Assembly (NCBI RefSeq): GCF_900116805.1
Contig: NZ_FPBV01000012.1
Location: forward strand, 47,622 to 111,621
DNA: 64,000 nucleotides
Reading direction: 5' to 3'
Source of the DNA: Paenalicyclobacillus macrosporangiidus
GTDB taxonomy: Bacteria; Bacillota; Bacilli; Alicyclobacillales; Alicyclobacillaceae
Shown piece by piece: positions 16,786 to 25,613 of the stretch (position 1 is the first letter of the stretch; each line of letters opens with the position of its first letter). Position numbers and translations under genes: made by a program. A model generated the notes under the pieces. The model did no database searches. It saw nothing but the letters and a program-made list of their open reading frames with translations, and was not told the origin of the DNA.

Positions 16786-17796
16786 GTGGAGGAATGGTCC
16801 ACCGCTGTTTTGTTGCAACAGATCCTCGACGACGCGGTCGAGCACCGGTGTTCGGACGTGCACCTGTTTCCGCACCGGGAGGGCATTCGCGTGCAGGTGC
16901 GCAGGGACGGGCGGTTGCACCCATACGCGGAACTGCCCGCTCAGGCGGCGGGGATCATCCGCAAGGTCAAGGCGCTTGCGCGGATGGACGTCGCCGAGAC
17001 CCGGATTCCGCAAGACGGTTCGTTCCACTGGGACGCAAAGACCACCGCGTGCGACGTGCGGGTGGCGACGTTGCCGACCATTCACGGCGAGACGGTGGTC
17101 CTGCGGTTGTTCCCGGCGAAGAGGACCTGTTGGACGTTTGAGGACCTCGGCATGCCCGGGGACCAAGTGCAGGAGGTCACCCGCCTGCTGCAGGCGAACC
17201 ACGGGATGATCCTGGTCGCGGGCGGGACGGGAACGGGCAAGACCACGACCTTGTACACGATGATGTGGCACCTGTCCAACGCGGGCAAGCGCGTCGTCAG
17301 CATCGAGGACCCGGTCGAGAGGGCGGTCGAAAACTGCCACCAGGTGGAAGTGCGAGAGCGGGCAGGAATGACGTTCAGTGCCGGCGTACGCGCGGTGTTG
17401 CGCAACGATCCCGACGTGATCATGGTGGGGGAGATCCGAGACGAAGCCACGGCGCAGGCGGCGGTGCGGGCCGCCCTGAGCGGCCACCTGGTCCTGTCGA
17501 CCACCCACGCCGGGGACTGGATTGGCGCGGCCATCCGGTTGGTTGAGCTGGGCGTGCCGAGATCGGTGGTGGGCGAGGTGCTGCACGCCGTGATCGTCCA
17601 AGAACGCACGCCGGCGGCCCGTCTGGCCGACGTCCACCCGGCCGAGGGGGAACGGAGTGCGGAGTGGCAGGCGAAGTTTGAAGTGCATCGGATGCACCCC
17701 GAGGCGGCGGCGTGGATCGCGTCGGACGCGCCCTGGCCGGAGGTCCGCCGCAGGCTTCAGCAGGAGGCGCGCGTGGCGCGCCGGGAACGGGCGTGA
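16786..17796 (+). CDS. comGA: Competence/pseudopilus assembly ATPase ComGA
   Basis: A 336-residue GspE/PilB-family ATPase. Motifs include the N-terminal CSDVHLFP region, Walker A GGTGTGKTTT (about residue 148), the Asp box SIEDPVE, Walker B DVIMVGEIRDE and the His box STTHAGD. It is compact, lacking the long N-domain of PilB, as ComGA is. It powers assembly of the DNA-uptake pseudopilus at the membrane. GTG 16786 is chosen because GGAGGTGA sits five bases upstream; the GTG nine bases earlier lies inside that site. It heads a seven-gene comG-like operon. Confidence 0.9.
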   Translation: MEEWSTAVLLQQILDDAVEHRCSDVHLFPHREGIRVQVRRDGRLHPYAELPAQAAGIIRKVKALARMDVAETRIPQDGSFHWDAKTTACDVRVATLPTIHGETVVLRLFPAKRTCWTFEDLGMPGDQVQEVTRLLQANHGMILVAGGTGTGKTTTLYTMMWHLSNAGKRVVSIEDPVERAVENCHQVEVRERAGMTFSAGVRAVLRNDPDVIMVGEIRDEATAQAAVRAALSGHLVLSTTHAGDWIGAAIRLVELGVPRSVVGEVLHAVIVQERTPAARLADVHPAEGERSAEWQAKFEVHRMHPEAAAWIASDAPWPEVRRRLQQEARVARRERA

Positions 17797-17801
17797 GGGC
17801 C

Positions 17802-19022
17802 ATGCGTCCGGGCGACACGAGCCGAGTTCCAGGATGGGTGCGGGGCGAACGGGCGCGCGGCCGATGGTGGCAACCGGGGGCGTCACGGTTCTCGGGAGCG
17901 GTGGGGTGGTGGCAGGCCGCGGCGCGAGGTTGCCGCGTTGCGGCACGATGCTGGAAGTGGGTGGCGCGATGCCGGCAGGCGGTACGACGCGCCTGTGAGC
18001 GGCGGGAGGTGTTGCACCGCTTGCCCGACCTGTTCGATCACTGGGCGGAGCTGTCTGCAGCGGGACTGCCGTTCGGGCGGGTGTTCCACGTGTTGCGCCT
18101 GTCTGCGCCAAGGCCCGTGGAACGGGCGTACTTGGACGCGCTGGCGGACGCCCTCGAGGCGGGGCAGCCCCTGGCGGCCGTGTGGTCGGACCGGCTGCCG
18201 CCGCTGCTGCGGGTGCTGTTTGCCGCCGGGGAGACGAGCGGGCAGGTGGAACGGGTGCTCACGGCCTGGAGTCAGCAGACGCGCCGCCAATGGCGGTGGC
18301 GAGAGGAGCTCGGCCGGTCCGCCGCCTATCCGGCCTCCCTGCTCGTCGCGGTGGCGCTGTTGTGCGCGTTTGTGCAGGCCGACCTGTTGCCGACCTTGAC
18401 CGGTCTGTTTGCCGGACTCGGGGTCGGGCCGCCGCCGGGCGTGGCCTGGGTACGCCGTGCCCTGTTGTGGGTCCCGGGACTCGTTGCGGCTGACATGGCA
18501 GGGGTGGCGGCCGGTGCCATGGTCGTGTGGCGGGTTCGCGGCCGGCTGCCTGCGCGCTGGCAGGCGCGGGTATACCGGATGCCCGGGGCGGAGTGGATCC
18601 GATTGTGGCGGACCCAGACCGCGTGTCAACTCATGGGGCTGTTGTTGCAGGCAGGGGTTCCGCTGGCCGAGGCCCTGGACCTGTTGGCCGCATCGGCGGG
18701 TCCGCGCTGGCTGCGAACGGCGGCCGGCGCGATGCGGCTCCGGGTCCTGGAGGGCCGGCCGTTGCCGGAGGCGCTGTCCGGAGAATGGGACCCTTTGTTC
18801 ACCGAATTGATCACGTTGTCGGAACAAACCGGCGATTTGGCGCACGCGCTGCATCAGGCGGCGGACCTCACGCAAAGGCGTCTGACGGCCCGGGTGGAAT
18901 TGGCGCTCCGAGTTCTCTCCCCGGTGCTCCTGCTCGGCATGGCCGCCGTGGTGGCCGGGGTGATGTGGTCGGTGTTCGTGCCCATGTACGACCTGATGGA
19001 CCGGATGTCCGGCCGCCTGTGA
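17802..19022 (+). CDS. comGB: Pseudopilus inner-membrane platform protein ComGB
   Basis: About 406 residues with the GspF/PilC layout: two repeated cytoplasmic helical domains (RLPDLFDHWAELSAAGLPFG near 75, and QTACQLMGLLLQAGVPLAEA near 275) with membrane helices after each and at the C-terminus. It forms the membrane platform driven by ComGA. The first 60 residues are unusually rich in Arg, Trp and Gly. ATG 17802 is used; GTG 17793, which overlaps the comGA stop, would add three residues and allow coupling. Confidence 0.87.
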   Translation: MRPGDTSRVPGWVRGERARGRWWQPGASRFSGAVGWWQAAARGCRVAARCWKWVARCRQAVRRACERREVLHRLPDLFDHWAELSAAGLPFGRVFHVLRLSAPRPVERAYLDALADALEAGQPLAAVWSDRLPPLLRVLFAAGETSGQVERVLTAWSQQTRRQWRWREELGRSAAYPASLLVAVALLCAFVQADLLPTLTGLFAGLGVGPPPGVAWVRRALLWVPGLVAADMAGVAAGAMVVWRVRGRLPARWQARVYRMPGAEWIRLWRTQTACQLMGLLLQAGVPLAEALDLLAASAGPRWLRTAAGAMRLRVLEGRPLPEALSGEWDPLFTELITLSEQTGDLAHALHQAADLTQRRLTARVELALRVLSPVLLLGMAAVVAGVMWSVFVPMYDLMDRMSGRL

Positions 19023-19075
19023 CCGGCCGGCGCCCACCGGTCCGCACAGCGGATGACACGGGAGGATGACCGTCA

Positions 19076-19483
19076 ATGAGGAAGTGTACTACTGGTTTAC
19101 GGGGACGTCCGCGCGACCGTCGGACGGAGAACGGGGCTGGCGGGGAGGCCGGATTCACCCTGTTGGAGATGGTGGTGGCGGTGTTGGTGCTCGCGGTGAT
19201 GATGAGCGTCGTCGCCCCGCACGTGCTGGGCGTGGGACAGCGGGCGGAGTCGGTGGCCTGCGAACAGAATCAGCGCAACATCCGGGCCGCCCTCGACGAG
19301 TATCAACTGATGTACCACAAGTACCCGGCCGGGAACAGCGACGAGCAGCTGCAGGCGCTCGTGGACGCGCAGCTCCTCGATTCCGTCCCGCGCGATCCCG
19401 GCGGCGGCCACTACATTTTGAACACCACGGGAAACGAGGTGGTGGTGACCTGTGATGTGCACGGGGAGCTCGGGAACTCCTGA
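19076..19483 (+). CDS. comGC: Major competence pseudopilin ComGC
   Basis: A 135-residue prepilin with a long basic leader and the cleavage/methylation site GEAG|FTLLEMVVAVLVLAVM (Gly -1, Glu +5). After the hydrophobic helix, the sequence NQRNIRAALDEYQLMYHKYP is the typical ComGC/GspG alpha1-C segment. ComGC is the main subunit of the pseudopilus that pulls in transforming DNA. ATG 19076 follows GGGAGG. The next gene starts inside its 3' end. Confidence 0.9.
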   Translation: MRKCTTGLRGRPRDRRTENGAGGEAGFTLLEMVVAVLVLAVMMSVVAPHVLGVGQRAESVACEQNQRNIRAALDEYQLMYHKYPAGNSDEQLQALVDAQLLDSVPRDPGGGHYILNTTGNEVVVTCDVHGELGNS

Positions 19484-19943
19484 CGCCAAGCCGCCGCTTC
19501 CCGGCGGAGAGGCGGGGTTCACCTTGCTCGAGGTGACGCTCACCCTCGCCGTCATCGCCCTGGGACTCGCCATCGCGTGGCCTCGCCTCATTCCCGGCGC
19601 GATGGACGCCCGGCTACTGCACACGTCGGAGGACCTGGTGTGGCAGATGCGCGTGGCGCAGGCGGTCGCCCAAGCCCAGTCGGAGACGTCCGAGGTCGAC
19701 CTCAACAAATACGTCGGGGTGTATCACGTCTACTGGGGACCGGCCCTGGTCCGCGTCGGCTGGTTCGATCCCGGTGTACAGTACCAGGACGGGTATTTGC
19801 AGATGCAGACGGGGCGGGTCTCCTACAACGCGGCCGGCGACAGCCAGACGGGCGGGGTCGTGCGGCTTCAAGCGGGTGCCCGTGAGCAAGACATCCATCT
19901 GTACTTGGGATCCGGGTTGCAGTGGCTGGAGGACCCGCCATGA
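19455..19943 (+). CDS. comGD: Minor pseudopilin, ComGD-like
   Basis: A 162-residue prepilin: leader ending in GGEAG, then FTLLEVTLTLAVIALGLAI with Glu +5. The remainder is beta-rich, of GspH/ComGD type. It starts 29 bases inside comGC (ATG 19455 or GTG 19452). Assigned as ComGD by position in a seven-gene operon whose order follows B. subtilis comGA-GG. Confidence 0.75.
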   Translation: MCTGSSGTPDAKPPLPGGEAGFTLLEVTLTLAVIALGLAIAWPRLIPGAMDARLLHTSEDLVWQMRVAQAVAQAQSETSEVDLNKYVGVYHVYWGPALVRVGWFDPGVQYQDGYLQMQTGRVSYNAAGDSQTGGVVRLQAGAREQDIHLYLGSGLQWLEDPP

Positions 19944-20257
19944 CGTTGTGGGAAGTGGTGCTGGCGGTGTGGATGTTGGCGGTGGCGAGCGCCGGGATCT
20001 TCGACGCGTGGTACGTGGGGGTCGAATCCCTGAGGCGGGCAGAGAACCAGGCGGCAGCGATGCAGGCGGCGAACCTGGCCGCGGAACACTGGCTCGCAGG
20101 GGATCCCATTCCCGATGCCGTCTCCCAACCCGGTGCGGCGTGCGAGACGGAGGTGGACATGCCGAGTGGCGGGAACACCATGGAGGTGTCGGCGCGGTGT
20201 GGGGACGCGGAGGCACGGATTGAGGTGCCGGCGGGGGCTCGCGTCCCGGGCAACTGA
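19940..20257 (+). CDS. comGE: Minor pseudopilin, ComGE-like
   Basis: A 105-residue protein beginning directly with a pilin helix, MTLWEVVLAVWMLAVASAG. With ATG 19940, which overlaps the previous stop and has GGAGGA 6-7 bases upstream, there is no leader peptide. The GTG at 19922 would give MAGGPA|MTLWE, with Ala at -1 and Glu at +5, a usable prepilin site but with a poor ribosome binding site. The start is therefore unresolved. ComGE by operon position. Confidence 0.6.
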   Translation: MTLWEVVLAVWMLAVASAGIFDAWYVGVESLRRAENQAAAMQAANLAAEHWLAGDPIPDAVSQPGAACETEVDMPSGGNTMEVSARCGDAEARIEVPAGARVPGN

Positions 20258-20693
20258 CGGGCGGACGCGGGGATTCACCTTGCTCGAGGCGGTGGTGGCA
20301 CTGATGTTGTCCGCCGCCCTCGCCACGGTGCTGGCCCGGACGTGGATCGCCCTCGGTCTCGGGACCCGGGCGATGACCGGAGCGGCAGAAGAGGAGGCGG
20401 TGTGGTGGAACGCCAGACGGGTGTTGGCAGCCGATCTGCACGCCGCGGTTCAGGCATCGGCGGACACCGCGGGCTTGCGCTTGGTCACGGCGGACGGCCG
20501 CGTGTACCGGTACACGGTGAACGGTCAGGGGCAGTTGGTGCGCACCGCGGCGGGTGGGGGGACGGCCGTGATCGCCGTGGGCCTCACGTCCGCTTCGTTC
20601 ACCGTATCCTCCGGGGTGGACGTTCGGCTGTCGTTCCGCAGCGGGGTGGAGCGGACGTGGTATGCTGTGACGCTGGCGGAGATCGGGTCATGA
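20220..20693 (+). CDS. comGF: Minor pseudopilin, ComGF-like
   Basis: A prepilin of about 157 residues with RTRG|FTLLEAVVALMLSAALAT (Gly -1, Glu +5) and a ComGF/GspJ-like body. No ATG is available; TTG 20220 gives a leader of about 17 residues and has GGAGG just upstream, while GTG 20199 is possible. It overlaps comGE by 38 bases. ComGF by operon order. Confidence 0.65.
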   Translation: MRCRRGLASRATDGRTRGFTLLEAVVALMLSAALATVLARTWIALGLGTRAMTGAAEEEAVWWNARRVLAADLHAAVQASADTAGLRLVTADGRVYRYTVNGQGQLVRTAAGGGTAVIAVGLTSASFTVSSGVDVRLSFRSGVERTWYAVTLAEIGS

Positions 20694-21124
20694 CGGGCGG
20701 TTCTGCATGCTGCCGGGGAGCATACGGTGAAGGCCCGTGGAGGGGGTGGCCGCGGGACACCGGCGCGATCGTCCCGTTCGCACTGGCCGTCCTCCTCATT
20801 GCCTCGCTGGGCGCCATGACGCTGGCGGAGGTGGGCGTGTCCGCATGGCGCGTGTCCGTGCTCGACACGCAGCACGCGCAGGCGTATTGGCTCGCCCGCG
20901 GGCGGGCCCTGGAATTGGTGCACGAGATCGCGGGCGGCCATTCCCCCGCCCCCGTGTCGGACGTGGTATACTCCTTAGGCAAGGTCCATGCGGTGGTGAC
21001 GGAGGGCGCCACCTGGGGGATTCAGGTCACGGCGGACACGGGGCTGGCGGCCGACACCGTGCGGGTCACGTACGACGACCGGCAGCACCGGATCACCGCA
21101 TGGACGGATGCCAACGGATCGTAA
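20690..21124 (+). CDS. comGG: Pseudopilus-associated protein, ComGG-like
   Basis: A 144-residue protein starting at an ATG that overlaps the comGF stop. The N-terminus, ending in DTGAIVPFALAVLLIASLGA, has a hydrophobic helix but no Glu at +5, as in ComGG/PilX/GspK-type subunits. The rest is a small domain with an HAQAYWLARGRALELVHE helix. It closes the comG-like operon. ComGG proteins diverge strongly, so position carries the call. Confidence 0.6.
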   Translation: MTGGSACCRGAYGEGPWRGWPRDTGAIVPFALAVLLIASLGAMTLAEVGVSAWRVSVLDTQHAQAYWLARGRALELVHEIAGGHSPAPVSDVVYSLGKVHAVVTEGATWGIQVTADTGLAADTVRVTYDDRQHRITAWTDANGS

Positions 21125-21173
21125 ACGAGGGACGGGGCCTCGACGATCCTCGGCGGCCGAGGGGGGGATGGGG

Positions 21174-21719
21174 ATGGCGCGCATCGCGCTGGTCGGCATG
21201 ATGGGCAGCGGGAAGAGCACCGTGGGCCGGTCGTTGGCTGAACGGCTGGGCTATCCATTCGTCGATCTCGATGCCGCAATCGAGGCAGAATCGGGCGTCT
21301 CGATTCCCCGGATCTTCGCGACGGGCGGTGAAGCGGCGTTTCGCGCGTGGGAGGAGCGGGTCCTCCGGGCGTTGACGGGCACATCCCAGGATATGGTGTT
21401 GGCAACCGGCGGAGGCGTGGTCGTCACCCCGGGCTGCCGTGACCTCCTCCGCGGCCAGTGGAGAACGGTGTGGCTGTTCGCTGGCGTGGACACCTTGGTG
21501 GAACGGTTGCAGCCGGAGATGCAGGCGAGGCCCATGCTTCAGACCGGCGAACCGCTCGCGCAACGGGTGCGTGCGTTGATCGCGGCGCGTCAGGCGTGGT
21601 ATGAGGCGGTGGCGGAGTGGACCGTCTCCGTCGACGGGCGGAGTGTGGAAGAGATCGTCAGGGAACTGGCGGTCCGGTTCGCCGGCGCCTCGGCGGATGC
21701 AGAGGACGCGGGGAGGTGA
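21174..21719 (+). CDS. aroK: Shikimate kinase
   Basis: A 181-residue kinase with P-loop GMMGSGKST at residues 8-16, the shikimate-binding DLDAAIE, FATGGEAAFR and ATGGGVV, and the lid arginine in QARPML. It phosphorylates shikimate at O3 in the route to chorismate. ATG 21174 gives the standard N-terminus MARIALVGMMG; ATG 21168 is equally near the G-rich ribosome binding site. aroQ, for an earlier step, is also in this window but in a different operon. Confidence 0.95.
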   Translation: MARIALVGMMGSGKSTVGRSLAERLGYPFVDLDAAIEAESGVSIPRIFATGGEAAFRAWEERVLRALTGTSQDMVLATGGGVVVTPGCRDLLRGQWRTVWLFAGVDTLVERLQPEMQARPMLQTGEPLAQRVRALIAARQAWYEAVAEWTVSVDGRSVEEIVRELAVRFAGASADAEDAGR

Positions 21720-21725
21720 CCGCAG

Positions 21726-22649
21726 ATGCAGCACATCCAGCACATCCTGCCGAAAGTCCGGGGCAATGGCCGCGACGAGGCGTACGGCCCGTCGTACTTT
21801 CGGGAGGCCATCCCGGAGTTGGCCGAATGGCGGGTGCCGGACGAGGTCATTCTGCGCCACCGGGCGCTTTTGCTCGATTACATCCGCCAGGCGAAAATCT
21901 GTGCGGCGTGCACCGGCTACGCCCACTGCGGCAAAGAGGGGGATATGAAGGGATTCACGGAGACGTTGGAACCGTACGGCCCCCAGTTGACGGTGCGCGT
22001 GCAGCGGTGTCAGCCGTATCTCGAGGATCTGACGAGGCGCCGGGTGGAGCGGTGGGCGTCCATCTCGGGCAGCCTGCCGCAGGACCGCGAGTACCGCCTG
22101 GACAACTTCCCCGTCGAGCAGCGGCGCAAGTATCCGCGCCTGTGGGCGTTTGCCAAGCATTTCGCGGAGACGTTCGAACCGGGCCAGCCCGCCGACGGGT
22201 TGTACATCTTCGGTCCGCCGGGCGTCGGGAAGACGCATCTGATGCTGGCGGTGTTCAACCGGCTGCAGGAGCGCGGAGTGCCATGTCTGGTGGTGCGCTC
22301 CGACTCCATTTTCGACCGCATGCGCCACATCATCGCCGACAACGGCGATCTCGAGCCGCTGCTTGAGGCGTACGCGACCGCACCGGTGCTCGGGATTGAC
22401 GAGTTCGCCCAAGAACGAGCCAACGAGTTCACCCTGGAGAAATTGTTCCGCGTCATCAATCACCGCTTTCACAGCAAACTGCCAACCTGGTTCACGAGCA
22501 ACTACGCGCCGCCGGACATCTACCGGCGGGGCGGCCAGGACCTGCATGACAGTGTCAGCCCGCTGCGCAGCCGCATTCTCCAGATGGCGAAGATGGCCAG
22601 GATGGACGGAGAGGACGCCCGCCAGCGCGGCCTCGAAGCCCTCACTTGA
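21726..22649 (+). CDS. DnaI/DnaC-like AAA+ ATPase with Cys-rich motif
   Basis: A 307-residue AAA+ protein. An N-terminal helical region contains a probable zinc site, CAACTGYAHC (about residues 59-68), then the ATPase core with Walker A FGPPGVGKTH (about 158), Walker B PVLGIDEFAQE and sensor-1 TSNY. The layout matches DnaI, the helicase loader that brings DnaC to DnaA or PriA. The canonical dnaI normally follows dnaB elsewhere, so this may be the loader itself or a paralogue. Its 3' end overlaps the convergent yqhG by eight bases. Confidence 0.75.
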   Translation: MQHIQHILPKVRGNGRDEAYGPSYFREAIPELAEWRVPDEVILRHRALLLDYIRQAKICAACTGYAHCGKEGDMKGFTETLEPYGPQLTVRVQRCQPYLEDLTRRRVERWASISGSLPQDREYRLDNFPVEQRRKYPRLWAFAKHFAETFEPGQPADGLYIFGPPGVGKTHLMLAVFNRLQERGVPCLVVRSDSIFDRMRHIIADNGDLEPLLEAYATAPVLGIDEFAQERANEFTLEKLFRVINHRFHSKLPTWFTSNYAPPDIYRRGGQDLHDSVSPLRSRILQMAKMARMDGEDARQRGLEALT

Positions 22650-23658
22650 GCGCGTCGGGGGACGGCCCGGCGGGGGACTGGGCGGAGGCCGGCCGTTCCG
22701 CCAGGACGACCAGTGCCACCTGCCGCAGCTCGACGTCGATCCGGGGTCTCATCCGCGCCTCCAATTCCCGCTCTCTGCGGGCTTGCTCCTGGGCGACCAG
22801 CGCGCGTTCCGGCTCCGGCACATCCGGCAGGATACTCCGGTAGTAGGTGCGTACCTGTTCCCGCTCGCCGAGCCACCGGCGCGTGGCCGCGTCGGCCCAG
22901 TCATGGGGCCGTTCGGAGAGCCGGCGCTCGACGTGGAGGGAAGCGCGCTGCCAAGCCTGGTCGAGCGAGAGGGTGCCCGACAGACATGCCTTCGCGGGTG
23001 TGTCCAGCGGCACCATGTCCAGCCGGTCCAGCGCTGGCAAAAAACGTTCCACCACCTGGCCGTTGACGAGACACACCCCGAGGGACCAGAACTCCTGTTG
23101 CGTCAGGTCGCAGCGAAAGGAGACCAGGAGATTCAGCATCAACCAGGGGACCCTGACCGCGTCCGGTGGCAGATGACGGGGGGCCACACAGGCGAATTGT
23201 CCGCGGCGGTCGAGGGACTGAAATATCTTGTCCAGGCGGAAGCAGCCGAGGTTGATCCATTCGGCGGCGGGCGGGCGGAAGAAACGCCGCTGCAGATCGG
23301 TGAGCCCCTGGCGCTCGGCGTCGCGCAGGGCTTGCTGCCGCAGGCGCTCGTTCTCGCGCTCCAGGGCGGATTCCGCGAAGGCGAGGCGGAGCACGGTCGG
23401 CGGCACGTCCTGCTGGGTTTTCTCGACCCACATCCAGTAGTAGGGCCGGTCGGTCAGCTCTTTGTCGACGTCGCGGGGCAGCTGGTATTCCCGGTAGAAC
23501 GGCGCCTCGTAGACCACCGGTGCGCCCACGGAGGAAAAGTACGCGTCGCAAAACCGCATCCGCTCCTCGTCACTGCGCAGGGGCAGTGCCATCTGCGGGG
23601 CCGGCCCGGGTGGAGAAGGAGTCCGCGGCGACGGTGGGCGGGGCGTCTCGACCGTCAT
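22642..23658 (-). CDS. yqhG: YqhG family protein
   Basis: A 338-residue protein of a Bacillota family of unknown function. It follows the SNF2 helicase gene yqhH with a four-base overlap, exactly as in B. subtilis, where this pair also faces away from gcvT. Visible features: a Pro-rich N-terminal 25 residues, FYREYQLPRDVDKELTDRPY, and a charged helical C-terminus. There are no catalytic motifs I recognise. The constant pairing suggests it serves the helicase. Confidence 0.8.
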   Translation of the reverse strand: MTVETPRPPSPRTPSPPGPAPQMALPLRSDEERMRFCDAYFSSVGAPVVYEAPFYREYQLPRDVDKELTDRPYYWMWVEKTQQDVPPTVLRLAFAESALERENERLRQQALRDAERQGLTDLQRRFFRPPAAEWINLGCFRLDKIFQSLDRRGQFACVAPRHLPPDAVRVPWLMLNLLVSFRCDLTQQEFWSLGVCLVNGQVVERFLPALDRLDMVPLDTPAKACLSGTLSLDQAWQRASLHVERRLSERPHDWADAATRRWLGEREQVRTYYRSILPDVPEPERALVAQEQARRERELEARMRPRIDVELRQVALVVLAERPASAQSPAGPSPDALK

Positions 23659-25373
23659 TTCGTCACACCTCCGCGTTCTGGGCGCAGCACCTGTTCGCCA
23701 TACTGGTGCAGGCGCTCCCTCAACTCGTCCTCGCTGATGCTCGTCATCGCCAGGTTGAGGATCTCTTCCTCAAACCGCGCCAATCGCTTCGGGTCGCCGA
23801 GGATGTAGTCGAGCTCCCCGATCACCATCTCGAACATCCGGATTTTCTCCTGCAACAGCTCCACGATATGCGCCTCGATGGTGTTGCGGGTGGACAGGTT
23901 GTACACGTGCACCTCCTCGGTCTGCCCCAGCCGGTGGATGCGCCCGATGCGCTGTTCCAGTTTCATGGGATTCCAGGGCAGGTCGAAGTTGATCATGTGG
24001 TGGCAAAACTGCAGGTTGATGCCCTCACCGCCCGACTCCGTGGCGACGAGCACCCGCGCGCGGTTCGCGAACAGATCTTTCATCCAATCCTTCTTCCCCC
24101 GCCGGAATCCGCCGCGGAACGGGACGGCGGGCACGCCGCGCTTGCGGAGCATGTACATCAGGAAATCCTGGGTCGCGCGGTATTCCGTGAAGACGATGCA
24201 CTTGCCGGGAATTTCGTCCAGCATGCGGAGGACCGTTTCCACCTTGGTGGGCACCTCGATCCGCTGTGCCATCTGCATCAGCTCCGCGATCCGGGCGCAG
24301 GCCTCGTCGCTGCGTGTGCGCTTGAGCATCTTTTCCAGCGTCAACAGCGCCGCGTACGGTGACGAGCAGATCTCCCGCTGCAGGGTGATGAGCGGCAACA
24401 CCGATCCTCGCCGCGCCATCCGCGCCTCGTATTCCCCGCGCAAGAACTGCTGCACCGCGTCGTACAGCGTGCGTTCGGCGGGGTTCAACTCGAGGGGGAC
24501 GACGTGCACGTGCCGATCCGGCAACGCGGCGGCGCCGTCGCGGCGACGGTTGCGGATCATCACCTCGGTCAACTGGGCCCGCAGAGCGGCCGGGTTCTTG
24601 GGCGTGCGGGCGGTGACGGTGTGCTCCTGCACGAATTGCCCGCGGTTGCCCAGTCGTCCGGGCTGTAGCAAGGTGATGAGGGTATGCAGTTCGGCCAGAT
24701 GGTTTTGCATGGGCGTTGCCGTGAGCAGAAGCATGTACTTGTTGGGGATTTGATTGACCATCTGCCAGTTTTTTGTCCGGCTGTTCTTCAACTTGTGCGC
24801 TTCGTCCACGACGACCATGTCCCATTCGACGCCCAGCACCGCCGATCGGTGGGGTTCACGCTTGGCGGTGTCGAGGGAGGCGACGATGACGTCGTAGTGG
24901 GCCCAGTTGGCCTCGTGGCGTTGGGCGAACGCGCGGATGCGAAACTTCTCGTTCAACTCGCGCGTCCACTGCAGGACGAGGGAGGCCGGAACTAGGACGA
25001 GGATCTTCCGGGCGAGACCGCGCAGCAGATACTCCTTCATGATGAGTCCGGCTTCGATGGTCTTGCCGAGACCGACTTCGTCGGCCAGGATGGCGCGGCC
25101 GTGCATCTCTTGAATGACCTGTTTGGCGGTCGCCACCTGGTGCGGGAGCGGAGTGAAGCCGACGACGTGCCCGAGCGCCATCAGATCGTCGAACGCGGGC
25201 GCCATGCGGGCCTGGATGGCTGTGGCCGTGAGCCGGAACAAGTTCCAGGCGGCCTGGTTGCCAACGGGCTCCGTTTCTAGGTATGCTGTAAACGCGTAAA
25301 GCGAGTCTTGGCCTGTCCAGTAGATTGGAGGCGTCGTGGACGGCATCCGCTGGTCCGCGAGCGGTCCTGTCAC
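23655..25373 (-). CDS. yqhH: SNF2-family DNA helicase/translocase YqhH
   Basis: A 572-residue RapA/HepA-like SF2 ATPase. Motif I DEVGLGKTIEAGLI (about 99-112), motif II DEAHKLKN, motif III TATPMQN, motif V GGEGINLQF and motif VI QRIGRIHRLGQ are all intact. Members translocate on DNA and remodel protein-DNA complexes, some with RNA polymerase. GTG 25373 has GGAGGG about 8 bases upstream; ATG 25346 is an alternative. It is divergent from the gcv operon and transcribed with yqhG. Confidence 0.9.
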   Translation of the reverse strand: MTGPLADQRMPSTTPPIYWTGQDSLYAFTAYLETEPVGNQAAWNLFRLTATAIQARMAPAFDDLMALGHVVGFTPLPHQVATAKQVIQEMHGRAILADEVGLGKTIEAGLIMKEYLLRGLARKILVLVPASLVLQWTRELNEKFRIRAFAQRHEANWAHYDVIVASLDTAKREPHRSAVLGVEWDMVVVDEAHKLKNSRTKNWQMVNQIPNKYMLLLTATPMQNHLAELHTLITLLQPGRLGNRGQFVQEHTVTARTPKNPAALRAQLTEVMIRNRRRDGAAALPDRHVHVVPLELNPAERTLYDAVQQFLRGEYEARMARRGSVLPLITLQREICSSPYAALLTLEKMLKRTRSDEACARIAELMQMAQRIEVPTKVETVLRMLDEIPGKCIVFTEYRATQDFLMYMLRKRGVPAVPFRGGFRRGKKDWMKDLFANRARVLVATESGGEGINLQFCHHMINFDLPWNPMKLEQRIGRIHRLGQTEEVHVYNLSTRNTIEAHIVELLQEKIRMFEMVIGELDYILGDPKRLARFEEEILNLAMTSISEDELRERLHQYGEQVLRPERGGVTK

Positions 25374-25496
25374 CGGGCATCCCTCCAGTCGCGCGGGATG
25401 GTGCTGTCCTCTGGGCGAGTTCGTGTCATGCGCTGCTCATCCGGGTGGTCCGGTCCCAGCCTCCGGGCACGCCGGGTACGTCCTAGTATGAGACGT

Positions 25497-25525
25497 TTTT
25501 CACCATTTCTTACACAGCGTGTAAT
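25497..25525 (+). promoter_or_regulatory. Candidate promoter for gcvT-gcvPA-gcvPB
   Basis: TTTTCA (25497-25502), a 17-base spacer and TGTAAT (25520-25525) in the only AT-rich patch of the divergent yqhH-gcvT region. It leaves a leader of about 80 bases before gcvT in which I see no glycine riboswitch core. Confidence 0.35.
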
Positions 25526-25613
25526 ACGCTTGGCGGGCTGGGCCGCCGGCGGATGGAAGGGGGCCGGGTCCCTGGTAGGGAGCGTACGGTCCGCGAAGCG
25601 AGGAGGGAGCGCG

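Noticed and set aside
25374..25613. Glycine riboswitch before gcvT
   Set aside because: No conserved glycine-aptamer core could be seen on the plus strand, and the leader after the best promoter is only about 80 bases.
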